Assembly: GCA_029465975.1 (NCBI GenBank)
Contig: CM055747.1
Coordinates: 9,585,390-9,649,389, forward strand
DNA length: 64,000 bases
Reading direction: 5' to 3'
Source: Dallia pectoralis
Taxonomy: Eukaryota; Chordata; Actinopteri; Esociformes; Umbridae
Position numbers and translations under genes: made by a program. The notes under the pieces are model-generated. The model was not told the origin of the DNA. It did not search any database and saw only the letters and a program-made list of their open reading frames with translations. Shown here in pieces: positions 11,831-22,860 of this stretch (position 1 is the stretch's first letter; every line of letters starts with the position of its first letter).

Positions 11831-12230
11831 CGTGAATTGTGCAACAAGAGCTAGCAATGTCTTTTCTAAAAGACCCAACATTGGATACTGGTTTAACTTC
11901 AAGTTCAAATGTCGTCAGCTCAGGAAAGATATAATCGGGACAGCCAGTGGTAGTTGGAATTTATTAGAAAACACTCACCATCCAAAACAATGAACAAATG
12001 TGCAAATTACATATTTCTTTGACAAGTCCACCTGGACTAGAGATGGCCCGGCCCTCCTGGCATTTGCCAGAATTGCCAGAAAACCAATCCGCCCATATTT
12101 TTTTGGCCCTCTACAACTGTTCATACCAAAAAAAACTACTGGGACTGACAACATGACACGGTCAATCGATCCATTATCGACCAATACTCAACAGATGGGA
12201 ATCCCTGGCCAGTACAATGGAGTGAGGTTA
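11831..12230. other. intergenic stretch, nothing recognised
   Basis: Short frames only. There is no recognisable domain or repeat boundary before the Tc1 element that begins near 12235. Confidence 0.45.
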
Positions 12231-12234
12231 TAGG

Positions 12235-12940
12235 TCCACCATAACATTATGACCACCGACAGGTGAAGTAAATAACGCCAATAATCTCATTGTCATGGCA
12301 CCTGTCAGTGAGTGGGATAAATTAGGCAACATGTGAAAATGTTGTCCTCAAAGTTGATGTGTTAGCAGCAAGTAAAGAACAATGGCCAAGCGTAAGGATC
12401 TGAGCAACTTTGACAAAGGCCAAATTAGTAGATTATTCGGTCAGAGCATTTACCTGGCGAACACACGGCATCAGGATGCATTATGGGATGAAGGCAAGCC
12501 AGTGGAGGCCGTGGGATGCTTTGGACAATGGTCTGCTGGAAACCTTGGGTCCTGCCATTCATGTGAATCTGACTTTGACACGTACCATCTTCCAAAGCAT
12601 TGTTGCAGACCATGGACACCCTTTCATGGAAACGGTGTTACCTGATGGCATTGGCCTCTCTGAGGAATGGATTGAGTAGCACAACGACAAGTTCAAGATG
12701 TTGACTTGGCTTCCAAACATCCCAGATCTGAATCCAATCGAACATCTATGGGATGTGCAGCACAAACATGTCCGATCCGTGGAGGCCTTACAGAACATAA
12801 AGGATCTGCTGCTAACGTCTTGGTGCCAGATACCACTGCACACCTTCAGGGGTCAAGTGGAGTCCGTGCCTCGACGGTTCAGGGCTGTTTTGGCAGCAAA
12901 AGGGGGGACCTACGCAATATTAGGCAGGTGGTCATGTAGT
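12235..12940 (+). mobile_element. internally deleted Tc1-like element
   Basis: The left end CCACCATAACATTATGACCACC is the terminal inverted repeat of a common fish Tc1 family. The decayed right end, near 12926-12945, is GGTGGTCATG. A transposase start at 12382 reads MAKRKDLSNFDKGQISRL, the N-terminal DNA-binding region. Most of the middle is deleted. The C-terminus at 12698-12910 reads IPDLNPIEHLWDV, with the final catalytic Glu, and later SWCQIPLHTFRGQVESVPRR. The two halves are in different frames, so it makes no active enzyme. Confidence 0.85.
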
Positions 12941-14040
12941 GTACTGCACACTTTTAAACAAAGACTTTGCATTAAGTTAGTTATTTTTGTTAGATTGAGT
13001 CCTCGGATTGGACTTAACAACAACCAGGGTTCCCACAGAAATAGGTCAAGTAAAAACAAACATGGCGCGGTACAATTCTAAACCCAATGACCGAGTGTTT
13101 TAAATGGGTGTGATAGTGTTGGCTGTACAATTGAATTGTGTATGTATCGATAATAAAAAAGGTATTCAGTGGTTATAATATGTATAGGTTATGAATAACA
13201 TAACATTATATTTCCCCCTCAAAGATTTAAGTTAGTTTTTCATTTGAATTGTTCATGTTTTAGGTCACATTATAGGTGGAAAAAGTTCTGACATGATTTA
13301 TCTTTGAATTTTTTATCTTTTGAATTATTTGAATTACACTTTGCATTGTAACAGGGGTCTGTCGACTTTTTATATCCACTGTATAATTAACTTGCGTCAA
13401 TAGCAGACAATGATCTGAACCGGCAATACCCTAATAGCTGGCTCAGTGACTTTTTCAGAATAGAAATACACTCACTGGGTGCTATATTTAGTCTGCCTGC
13501 TTTTTTTACACAAACAGCTAATCTTGTGTGTTTTTTGTAACAAATATTTGATGGGAAGTATGATTGTTGGAGTCAAGGGAAGTATGATTGTTTGCCCATT
13601 GGTGGGCAAAAGGACATCCCTGAAGACACAACATGTCTAACCTAAGGCATGTCTACGCTAGTCTTAACAATTGTAGATTTGCTTGCATAATAAATTAGCC
13701 AATGAGTGTTTATTTAACAGTACAGTCCTCTTTAACTCAGCGTGTTTCCAAACTGCTTGTTCGTATCAAATTCCATTCCAAAGTTGTCTCTTTTTTGTAA
13801 ATTGCCAGGACACATTTTAGAAGTATGAAGCATAGTGTGCTAGCAGAAAATATTAATTCATGTAATTACAAATTGTTTTGCAATATTGTATTATTTTGTT
13901 ACACAATATAATTTTTTATTAATAGTTTACATGCAAAGATTTGTGGCAGTGATTCATTTTCTGTTCTGTTCTGTTTTTTTAGAGAGTTTAATGGGCATTC
14001 GGACTCTGGAAAAAAACAAAGAGCGAGTGACAGATGTGAT
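12941..14040. other. intergenic stretch with a mariner-end fragment
   Basis: At about 13469-13525 there is a decayed mariner-like terminus (ACTCACTGGG..., then ACAAACAGCTAATC), related to the one at 5787. Nothing else is recognisable. Confidence 0.4.
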
Positions 14041-14725
14041 GGGTGACACAGCAGTGTCCTAATTGGTCTCTCTCTCTCTGTGCTAATTAACCAATCCCTT
14101 TTTTGGGTAATCTACAGGTCATCCATCATTTTAATTCAAGTTTGGTGTCTTTAGCGCCATGGCTCAGTGACAAACTACACCCAAGACTACACTAAATAGA
14201 GAATGAACTTCACCAAAGTGAGCTGAAATCTTTTAGGGGGAGTTTTTCAATCTCTCCCTGAGGGAAGAAGCCCATTATCACATCTCGAAGCAGCAGCCAT
14301 GTTCTCCGACGAGGACATCTATGTGTCAGGGCCATCATTTCGTCGGATGATGAGGAGGCAGAGTACAACAAGGTGAAGGACTCCCTAGATGGTGTGCTCA
14401 TGTGGGACCCTGTCCTATGCCTGTTGGTTCCAGCTACTCATCACTCAGGCTGGGTTGGGCAGGGACTGCTTCTAGGGCCAGATACAGCGGTGGCCCAGTC
14501 CTCAGGTGGGTCCAGAACACAATCTAAACCCGGTAACGTCTTCTAGATGCCGGGCAGAGCCACGTGTGGTTCCAGCGTCACCCATGGCCCTGGAGCCACC
14601 TAGAGCCCTGCCACAGCTACTGCGATGGAGCGACCATTTCCAGCCACCAATCTCCAGGACTTGAGGTGACCAGTCCCCGGAGGTGGTTGGGAGATGGTGG
14701 AGGGCATGGTTGCTGTGTTCAAGAG
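14041..14725 (+). mobile_element. probable retroelement-derived open region upstream of a minisatellite
   Basis: GC content rises here relative to the flanks. A broken frame around 14297-14375 reads FSDEDIYVSGPSFRRMMRR, followed by stops. It leads into an in-frame minisatellite and then into LINE-like sequence at 15190-15640. Coding repeats of this style occur in fish retroelement ORFs, so I infer a decayed transposable element, but no diagnostic domain is visible. Confidence 0.35.
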
Positions 14726-15130
14726 CCGGCCTCCGCATGCTGTGTTCCAGAGCCGGCCTCCGCATGCTGTAATCCAGAGCCGGCCTCCGCATGCTGTGTT
14801 CCAGAGTCCGGCCACCGCATACAGTGACAGTGTTCCAGAGCCGGCCTCCGCATACAGTGACAGTGTTCCAGAGCCGGCCTCCGCATACAGTGACAGTGTC
14901 CGAGAGCCGGCCTCCGCATACAGTGACAGTGTTCCAGCGCCGGCCTCCGCATACAGTAACAGTGTTCCAGCGCCGGCCTCCGCATACAGTGACAGTGTTC
15001 CAGAGCCGGCCTCCGCATACAGTGACAGTGTTCCAGAGCTGGCCTCCGCATACAGTGGCAGTGTTCCAGAGCCGGCCTCCGCATACAGTGGCTGTGTTCC
15101 AGAGCCGGCCTCCGCATGCTGTGTTCCAGT
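14726..15130 (+). repeat. 27/33-bp codon-sized minisatellite
   Basis: Three to four copies of a 27-bp unit (GCCGGCCTCCGCATGCTGTGTTCCAGA) change into about nine copies of a 33-bp unit that differs by a six-base CAGTGA-type insertion. Then the shorter form returns. Both unit lengths are multiples of three, so all frames stay open through the array on both strands, giving repeats such as VPEPASAYSDS on the plus strand. These open frames are a consequence of the repeat and not evidence of a gene. Confidence 0.92.
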
Positions 15131-15189
15131 GATGGCCTCCACATTCTGTGATCGCATTCTGTGTACGCTTGTATGTGCAGTTTTATTTT

Positions 15190-15645
15190 TCATTCATTTC
15201 ATTGCTTTTGCCGCCCGGGTCTGATCCGTCGAGACCCCCCACCTTCACTGCCACCCATATGACAGCGCACCCGACCCCTGCGGTTGTTCCTGTGAGTGGT
15301 GGGCCCACAGGATGGAGAGGAGAGAGATGCCACGTATCTCGTTCGGGCTGTGCCCGGCCGGGCTCCGTGGCAAACCCGGCCACCAGACGCTCGCTTTCGA
15401 GCCCGCCATCTGGGCCTGGCTCCAGACGAGGGCCCTGGGCTTCCAGGCAGGGTCTCGCTCCTTTTTCCTCGATCTTTGATGTGTCCTGATGGCCTCATCG
15501 GTCGGTGAACTTCAGCACTAACTGGATCGGTTCGCAGCCGAGTGTGAAGCGGCTGGGATGAGGGTTAGCACCTCTAAATCTGAGGCCATGACTCTCAGCA
15601 GGAAACCGGTGGAGTGCTACTCCGGGTAGGGAATGAGTCCTTACT
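15190..15645 (+). mobile_element. LINE-derived fragments, internally deleted
   Basis: Bases 15290-15480 match, from memory, a GC-rich block that recurs in fish LINE copies (GGTGGGCCCACAGGATGGAG, then CTGTGCCCGGCCGGGCTCCG). Immediately after, at about 15508-15620, a plus frame reads LDRFAAECEAAGMRVSTSKS, the region after the catalytic box of a fish LINE reverse transcriptase. The two blocks should be far apart in a full element, so the middle is deleted. Confidence 0.6.
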
Positions 15646-15679
15646 CCTGAGTCCTTACTGTAGTTCATAGCCTCTTTTA

Positions 15680-15734
15680 AAAAAATCCTCCAATGACGTA
15701 AAAATCGTCATTTTACGTCATTGGAGGATTTTTT
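15680..15734. repeat. perfect 24-bp inverted repeat with 7-base loop
   Basis: The arms 15680-15703 and 15711-15734 are exact reverse complements, separated by ATCGTCA. The arm core is TCCTCCAATGACGT. It may be the end of a palindromic MITE or a snapback element. No flanking duplication was recognised. Confidence 0.9.
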
Positions 15735-16367
15735 CCTGACCTAAAATCAAGATATGCCTCTTATCAGATGGAGTTGAGGGGTGGGAGGAGGGTCATTGGA
15801 AAATACTCCCATTTGCCTACTGATATAAAGCTAAATGCAAAATCGGTCAAGTGGCTCAACTACATCTATGACTGTACTTACCTTTATCGTCATCTCCTAT
15901 TTGCCTTGCCAAGAGGAACTCATTTTCATCTGTTTGCACCAGTACCAGGACCCCAGATTGGATTTCACAGCGTTGAGTAGTTCATAGGTTTTTACAGAAG
16001 GGCCAGGTGGTCTTTATCTGGTCTTTATCTGGTCCCCTTATGTCAGATCAAGCAGTCCCTTAAGATGAAGGACATGGAACAGCTCAGAGGGAGAGAAGTC
16101 AATACAGTCTCCAGGGATCACGTGGCATAGTCTACAATAACTATTCACAAGTCTCCCATGAGTTCAATTGGGTCGAGATATGTTGACTGCGAAGGCCGTA
16201 GCACATTATTTTCATACTCAAAAACGTTCAATTGTCTCAGTGAATGGAGGCATTGTCGACGTGGAAGAGATCAAAAAATCTTTCAATCTAAAAATAAAAC
16301 TAAGTTTAACTAGGTGTTCTCCGTATTTGTATACAGGCCACAAAACATTATATGATGTTAAGCTTAA
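15735..16367. other. intergenic stretch, unrecognised open frames
   Basis: Two modest open frames (15768-15980 and 16168-16446, plus strand) have no recognisable domains, and the second runs into the tandem duplication. I do not call them genes. Confidence 0.4.
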
Positions 16368-17346
16368 TTGTATTATGCAGGACACCTGTATGGAAGCATA
16401 TGCACTCGTTTCACCAATTTATCTAGGTTTTTCCTTGTCCGGATAAACCTAACCTTTCATTCCCACTGTTGAGGAATGTCAACAAAGTTGACCTTTTACA
16501 CTAGATGGCTTTGTATCCGGATAATATTAATGGTAAGCCCATGCCCCACATTGAATTCATCTTACTTACATGCTTGTTTTTTTTTTATCTTATTGTGAAT
16601 TTTGCATAAATAAGTAATGTTTGGAGTTGTGCAAATGGCTTAGTCAAAGGGCTAAGCCATCATGATATTTTTAAAGATTTTAAATTTGTGTATTTACATT
16701 ATACATTTACATATCAATCATCTTCCTCAATATCTTTATGATTAATTATGGCTTCCTGTATAATAACGATAACAGTTATAATGCAAATGTGAGTTGTCAC
16801 CAGATCCAGTGTACATCAACATAGTTTCTTCACTGTGTATTAATGTTATAATAAAGTTGTATTATGCAGGACACCTGTATGGAAGCATATGCACTCGTTT
16901 CACCAATTTATCTAGGTTTTTCCTTGTCCGGATAAACCTAACCTTTCATTCCCACTGTTGAGGAATGTCAACAAAGTTGACCTTTTACACTAGATGGCTT
17001 TGTATCCGGATAATATTAATGGTAAGCCCATGCCCCACATTGAATTCATCTTACTTACATGCTTGTTTTTTTTTATCTTATTGTGAATTTTGCATAAATA
17101 AGTAATGTTTGGAGTTGTGCAAATGGCTTAGTCAAAGGGCTAAGCCATCATGATATTTTTAAAGATTTTAAATTTGTGTATTTACATTATACATTTACAT
17201 ATCAATCATCTTCCTCAATATCTTTATGATTAATTATGGCTTCCTGTATAATAACGATAACAGTTATAATGCAAATGTGAGTTGTCACCAGATCCAGTGT
17301 ACATCAACATAGTTTCTTCACTGTGTATTAATGTTATAATAAAGTT
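16368..17346. repeat. near-perfect 489-bp tandem duplication
   Basis: The block at about 16368-16857 (starting TTGTATTATGCAGGACACC) is repeated directly at about 16857-17346. The visible differences are one base in a poly-T run, nine or ten T against eight, and the flanking junctions. The unit contains no recognised gene. Such identity implies a very recent duplication or an assembly duplicate. Confidence 0.95.
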
Positions 17347-18093
17347 TTCTAATTTGGAAAATGATTTATCATCACTGTAACAAAAGTTTAAAACATCACA
17401 GGAATCCTGTTTATCTCATAACATACTGACTGTCGCAGAAATAAACTGTTTTAGTTACAACCTATCTCTGCAAATAGTTTGGTTTCCATCCAAGAAAACA
17501 AACCACATTATGTTTACATGCTCAGACCGTGAAATGCACTGCAATTCAGCATATTTTTCGGTGTTTTTTTTTTAAGACCAATGAGTTGTGGTAGCTCAAG
17601 ATAAAACTGCGCAAACCAACTATTTGTTTCTCAGACATATCACATTGCTCAGTAGTTTATATTGTAATGGCTGCTGTCAAACCTCATGTCACAAAGAGAA
17701 GTGGGACCTCAGCAAAGAAATGTGGTTTGAAGTTGTGGTTCAAAATGTCTGTGTAACAATGCACTATTAGTCGTATAGGCATGTGATACAGTAGATCTGC
17801 CGCAGCCAATAACATTTCTATTTATTCTAATTGGATGAAAAAGCGATGCCAAGAACATGCATCATTGTTTGACATAAGTGTCACAAATTTTTTAAATGTT
17901 TATTAATATTCTGTGGCTTCACGTGCTTCTGAAGTTCACCATTGCATGTGGCTGCATAGGGGAGTATTTTCCTATTAACAGGAAACATAACTGTGACAGG
18001 AAGCCCAAATACGTCACGTAATGAAAAACATACTTCTCGCCAAACCTTGTAATTTACAAACATGTCCTCTCTTTGATTTTTACATCTTGTAAA
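17347..18093. other. upstream region of receptor 2
   Basis: No other exon was found. The promoter of receptor 2 should lie here, but no clear TATA box at the expected distance could be chosen. Confidence 0.4.
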
Positions 18094-21000
18094 ATGCCTA
18101 CAATATGGATGGTGGTTCTTCATCTTTATATAAGCCATGGTACGTTGAATAAATTCCTTAGTAACTCAATTAACTATTTGAAACTAGATTGTTGTTTTTG
18201 TTCTAACGGATTGAAAAATGTTTTTCAGCTGTTGCAGAGGAGATCAGAGATCATAGAAGAGTATTTGGACGAAAAGGAGGCTCCATCCTCCTTGACATTA
18301 AATTGAACCAGTCCCATCAAAGTGGTTCAGAAACAAAACCAGACGTGAGATGGAAACATTCAGATATGTACATTGTTAAGAATTTCAAAGTTCAACCAAA
18401 TTTTACTAAAATGTATAAGCTGTTTTCAAATGGTTCACTGATGATTCACCAAGGAAAAGCAACAGCCCATGGAAATTATGTAGTGGAACAATATGATGGT
18501 AATGGAGATTGCAAATTCAAACAGACCATTAAGCTCATTATGCTAGGTGAGTCATTTAAAAATTATTGGATATTTTGATATCATGTGCTTGAGAATGTGC
18601 ATTGAAAAATGTGTTCAATGTGTCATGTTTCTCGATTAATTATTTAAATAATACTAGATTATTCTTATTAGATTTTTATACTTAGCGTATTTAAGTTATT
18701 CATTGGTTGGCATTTCTTAAAAAAGATATTTTCAGGCATATCATACTACATAGTTCTTATTAAAAAAGGACTGGACTGGATTCAAAAACCTGTGCTGCAA
18801 TGATTTCATGCACCAGAGTCTCCACTATTTCCTTCCATAGATTTTTTGTATTTCACCTTGTTATTAATGAATGTTCTCACTTGTATCGGTGTTGACGTAC
18901 TTTCCGCTGTCCAGGTTTGAGTGAAATATTATCCATTTGTTGTATTTCAGAACCAGTCACCAAACCAACTGTGAGCTACTTTTGTAATGACAACGGAACT
19001 ATTGTTCTGACATGCTCTGTTGAGAAAGGAGTCCAAGTGGTGATCAACTGGATCACAGAGGATTGCTTGTCCACTAACACCCTGAGCACAAGTCCTGTCA
19101 TGTTTACTGGTAGAGAAGTGCCTGGCAATCTGAGCTGTGTGGCATATAATGAAATAAGTAAAGAATGCATCACCCCAGATCTTCATAAATGCAGAGGTAC
19201 AATAACTCCTCTGTGACATTTTATTCACACTACTAGACCGGAACTACTTTCCGTAGGGCTGGCCATATTGTTCTTGAATTGGTTGGTATTGTCTATCTTT
19301 AGTCAAGCTTTATGAGCACATTTAATTTAGACACATGAATAAATAACAAATTAACTTTTTGTCATGAATCTGTCTGCTATTGAACATCGGCTTTTGTTTT
19401 GGAAAAAGGTTACCATTCAACTGTTGCTGCATTTGGACTCTTGGCAGTTCCCATACTGATGTTGGCAGTGACCATTCTGAATTTAAAAAGGTGGTGCAAA
19501 AAGACCAAACCAACAAGTAAGTCAGGCAATTCAAAGCGTCTTGAAATTACAGTCCCACACGTTTTAAAGTATTTATTTAGTGTATCATACAGTGATAAAA
19601 AAACATGTTTGTGTCTGACAGTAAGTCGAAACTTTAATCACACTAAATTAAAACAGAAAAGGGTATTTAATGAAAATAGTGGTAAAAAAACATCAAACAG
19701 AGCGTCGGCAACCAACAACACATAACAATTAACAAACTGCTCAATCCGCTCGGGTTGGAGTTGAAAGTGATTCTCAATGCTGGAGGACCGTTGGATCACT
19801 GACAGGGTGTCCTCCGAAATCACTGCTGCTGTGGATCTGGAGCTGGGTACAGGGCTAGGCTAAGGGAGTATTCCTCCTTGAAGACAAGCTCCTTACCTAC
19901 AAGGAGTTTTTCCATGGTCCAGCTCTGCTGCATCCATTGTCATTGGTTCATTCTGTCACAGATCAGGGTTATATCCCCATGGCTACAATATTAATTTTAT
20001 GTATGTGATACTATTATTAGAAAACAATATACCAACACAAAATTAAACAGGTGGTCATAATGTAATGGCTGATCACTGTATGTGATAGCAACTTAAATGT
20101 TACAGAAGTGAAGGCCAATGGCATAGTAATGACTTTTTATGAAAATATTTTGCATCTTTTTAAACTGTGGTGACTTGATGATCTCCTTGGTTCCTTACCT
20201 TGCCAATATTTCAGTACATAAGATAATTAACATGATTAAAAGTAATTAAAGGAATATAAATAGGGATGCACCAATACCAGTATCGGGCCGTTACTGTGCT
20301 CATGTACTTGTAGTCATACTTGTAGAAATTGTTTGTATACCACGAACCGATACCACCTTCTGGCAACATGGCGCCGTTCTCATGCAGGAATTCTTACAAT
20401 ATTTTCAAATGAGTATCCTACTCCTGTGTACTACACTCGTTCCACGAGCCATGGTGGCTGACATTCTGTTTAAAAAGCATTGCCGTGCGGCGCGTCCAGG
20501 AAACCTTCACAAGCCATTTCAGTTAGGAAAATCGGTTTTCACCACTTAAGAATTGCTATATTTCATGTAAACCAGCCTTGACTATGTGTGATGTACGGGT
20601 TCGTATGCAGTAGCCGTTACATAGTAAAAGAAGGATAGGCTACCTAGCTAACAACATGACATCCCCAGACAGTCCCATTTGCAAGTGCAAGTAGTGCTTT
20701 CCAATACATTAGGAAAGAAACCTACAATACACATCGAGGACAGGTAAACAGTAGGACAGCAGATATTCCAGGTAAGTCTGGGTTTTGAGATTCTCATGGA
20801 TAGCACTGTGTAAGATGTGGGTTGGCTCACTGCTAAAAGCATTACATATTTTCAGGTGTGGAGGAGAATCAATATATTGAGATGCAAGTACATTCATTTA
20901 GTCAGCCACAGGAGGAGGCGACGATCAACACTGACGCCTCCCCGATCAACACAGACGCCTCCCATTACGGTAACACACCAGAGAATTACACTTGCGTCTA

Positions 21001-21936
21001 TGATCTTTTTCAGCATTTCACTAAAATATGACAACCATAATTCCTGGCTGTTGGCAAATCACAATATTCAGCATAAATAGCGATTTCATTGCGATTTTAA
21101 TATACCAGAAGTAGGCATTCTATAACCACCTTAAAAATACTATCTTGCTTGTGAGTGTGAGGACCTGTGTGTGTTGCTTGTTTTTAGTTTCTTCCCATTA
21201 CGGTTCTATGTGATGTATCTAGGTTCGGTTTTCTGTTAGTCAGGTCTAGTTGTCATTATCGTTTGCACCTGTTTGTCGTACACACCTCAGTGATAATGTT
21301 CTCTTATTAGTACTGTCTTGCTGTCAGTGTCTTTGTGAGGGATCATTGTTTTTGCATTATTTCTCTGCCTTTTCCATAGCCTGTTGTTCAATCCCTGTTT
21401 CGTGTTTGATCCTTGCTATGGCTTCCTTGAGTTTGACTAGGTTCTTGCCTAGGCCTTATGTGTCCCTTGCTATAGCTTTCTTTGAGATTGACTGCCCTTT
21501 GTACTGTTGCTCCTTTGGTTTTTGACTTACTGTGTACCGATCTACCTGCCTGCCTTACTACTCTTACGACTCTGTTTCTGGATTGATCTAAACAATACAG
21601 TGCTCTGAGCTTGGATCCTACTCTTGTGCCGGAGTATTCATACTCAAATTCAAATCTGTAAAGATTATGTTAACACTTTATTTTGCCAAGTGTGTTATAG
21701 ATGCTCTATAGATTATAATCCTAACCTTAACCCTTACCCTATATACCATATCTTAAACCTAACCCTAACCATAGAAAGCAGTTACACAATGATTATTTTC
21801 AGATGTGCAGGAGAACCACTATGTTGAGATGCAAGGAGATTTACTCAGTCAGCCACAAGAGGGGGCCACGGCCGGCACAGACTGTGACACCTCTGAATAC
21901 GGTAACTCACAGCAGAGAATGTTGCTTGCTTTTTGA
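18094..21936 (+). CDS. CD2/SLAM-family-like immunoglobulin receptor 2
   Basis: Six exons in phase 1: 18094-18139, 18229-18546, 18951-19196, 19409-19516, 20856-20969 and 21803 onward. Exon 1 is a signal peptide. Exon 2 is an Ig-like V domain without the usual cysteine pair, as in CD2/SLAM distal domains. Exon 3 is a C2 domain with several cysteines. Exon 4 is the membrane segment followed by basic residues. Exons 5 and 6 are diverged copies of one cytoplasmic exon: each starts with Val-x-Glu-Asn-x-Tyr-(Ile/Val)-Glu-Met and contains a Ser-Gln-Pro-Gln-Glu stretch. If exon 6 is terminal the frame closes with TGA at 21934-21936, giving 321 codons. A usable donor at 21902 means another last exon downstream is possible. 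The layout mirrors receptor 1, so the two are probable tandem duplicates with likely leukocyte-surface roles. Exons 1 and 4 rest on fit to the gene plan; exons 2, 3, 5 and 6 are the clearest. Confidence 0.78.
19700..20095. mobile_element. intronic repeat ending in a Tc1 terminus
   Basis: Within intron 4 of receptor 2, bases 20051-20080 read AGGTGGTCATAATGTAATGGCTGATCACTGTA, the terminal inverted repeat of the Tc1 family at 12235. The preceding 300 bases (for example CTGGAGGACCGTTGGATCACTGAC) are not a recognisable Tc1 coding part and may be another repeat. Confidence 0.55.
20259..20520. mobile_element. decayed hAT-like remnant
   Basis: The sequence AGGGATGCACCAATACCAGTATCGG resembles the terminus of a common fish hAT family. 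The other end and the target duplication were not found. It lies in intron 4 of receptor 2. Confidence 0.4.
21150..21650 (+). repeat. LTR-like intronic repeat
   Basis: A T-rich, CTTGCC/TTTG-rich stretch between the duplicated cytoplasmic exons ends with AACAATACAGTGCTCTGAGCTTGGATCC. This is the style of the R-U5 part of fish Gypsy LTRs. No flanking duplication could be fixed, so the boundaries are rough. Confidence 0.35.
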
Positions 21937-22008
21937 GGCAGTCCATTCCATGTAATTGTTTAGGGTTTTTGCTGTTGTTTAATAATCATAAAAAGACTAG
22001 CAACTACA

Positions 22009-22048
22009 GTAACACTTTATTTTGAGTTCCAAAAAGGTGTCTATAGAT
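22009..22048. repeat. fragment of an interspersed repeat disrupted by a MITE
   Basis: GTAACACTTTATTTTGAGTTCC followed by GTCTATAGAT resembles 21669-21705 (TTAACACTTTATTTTGCC ... CTATAGATTATAATCCTAACC), so two copies of one repeat family flank receptor 2 exon 6. The hAT MITE at 22049 inserted into the second copy. Confidence 0.5.
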
Positions 22049-22316
22049 CAGGGGTGGGCAAACTATGGCCCGTGGGCTGAATCCGGCGGAAGGTATTAAA
22101 ACAGAGGAAGTACAAAACAACTTTGCAGTCCAATTGTAATGAATCTGAATTAAAGTTATTTAGATATAACACACCTCCAGTATATATGTTATGTGTATAC
22201 ATTTTAATTATTGTAACAAATTATAACATTATTATAACAAATGTGGCCCTTCATATAATTTCAAAGTGCTGTGATGTGGCCCCTGTCTTGAAATATCTGC
22301 CCTCCCTTCCCTAGAA
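22049..22316 (+). mobile_element. second copy of the hAT MITE, inverted
   Basis: This is the reverse-orientation relative of the element at 10024-10347. It starts CAGGGGTGGGCAAACTATGG and ends ATATCTGCCCTCCCTTCCC. The right terminus is altered and no clean 8-bp duplication remains, so this copy is older or damaged. Confidence 0.85.
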
Positions 22317-22439
22317 CCTTACATAACTCAACTAATAGCTAATTCACACGAGCTTTGATTTAGCAAAACAGGAATTAAAACGGAAAGTGCTCACCCTAAA
22401 AGCACTGTGTAAAACACAAACCTCACCACATACGTGACA

Positions 22440-22860
22440 GGGTGTTACTCTTCAGAGGGGACTGGCTGATTGGTCAGGATTGAATGGGAAATGGATACAT
22501 CCAAATTCTTGAGAAAAACCTGTGGCCCTCTGCTAAACAGTTGAAAAGGGACAGGTGGTTCACAATATCCCTAAAATCCCTAAAGCCCATGCGATGCCTT
22601 CAGGAAAAAAAGGTGAATGCCCTTGAGTGGCCAAGTCAGAGCCCTGACCAAAATCCAATTGAAAATCTGTGGATGGACAAGAAGACAGCAGTCAACCACC
22701 CCTTACCACAAAATTTGACTGAAATGGAACAGTTCTGCAAGGAAGAATGGGCAAATATTCCCCAATCGAGGTGTACAAAGCTAATAGAGACATATCCTAA
22801 AATGCTGATGGCTGTAATTACGGCAAAAGGTAGCTCAACAACGTATTGAATCATAGAACT
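22440..22860 (+). mobile_element. Tc1 transposase C-terminal remnant
   Basis: The open frame at 22484-22849 reads from a Tyr-Ile-Gln-Ile-Leu-Glu-Lys-Asn-Leu-Trp-Pro-Ser block through WPSQSPDQNPIENLWMD and CKEEWANIPQSRC to a Ala-Lys-Gly-Ser-Ser-Thr-Thr-Tyr end. This is the transposase C-terminus, including the final catalytic Glu. The second catalytic region (DNDPKHT) is deleted, so the copy is inactive although its frame is open. Confidence 0.82.

Noticed and set aside
14600..15193. Long open frames on both strands
   Set aside because: They arise because the minisatellite units are multiples of three. There is no start, splice or domain context.
16168..16446. 92-codon plus-strand open frame
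   Set aside because: No recognisable domain, and its 3' part lies in the tandemly duplicated non-coding block.
22484..22849. 121-codon open frame that looks intact
   Set aside because: It is a Tc1 transposase C-terminus lacking the first and second catalytic residues, so it is a repeat and not a host gene.
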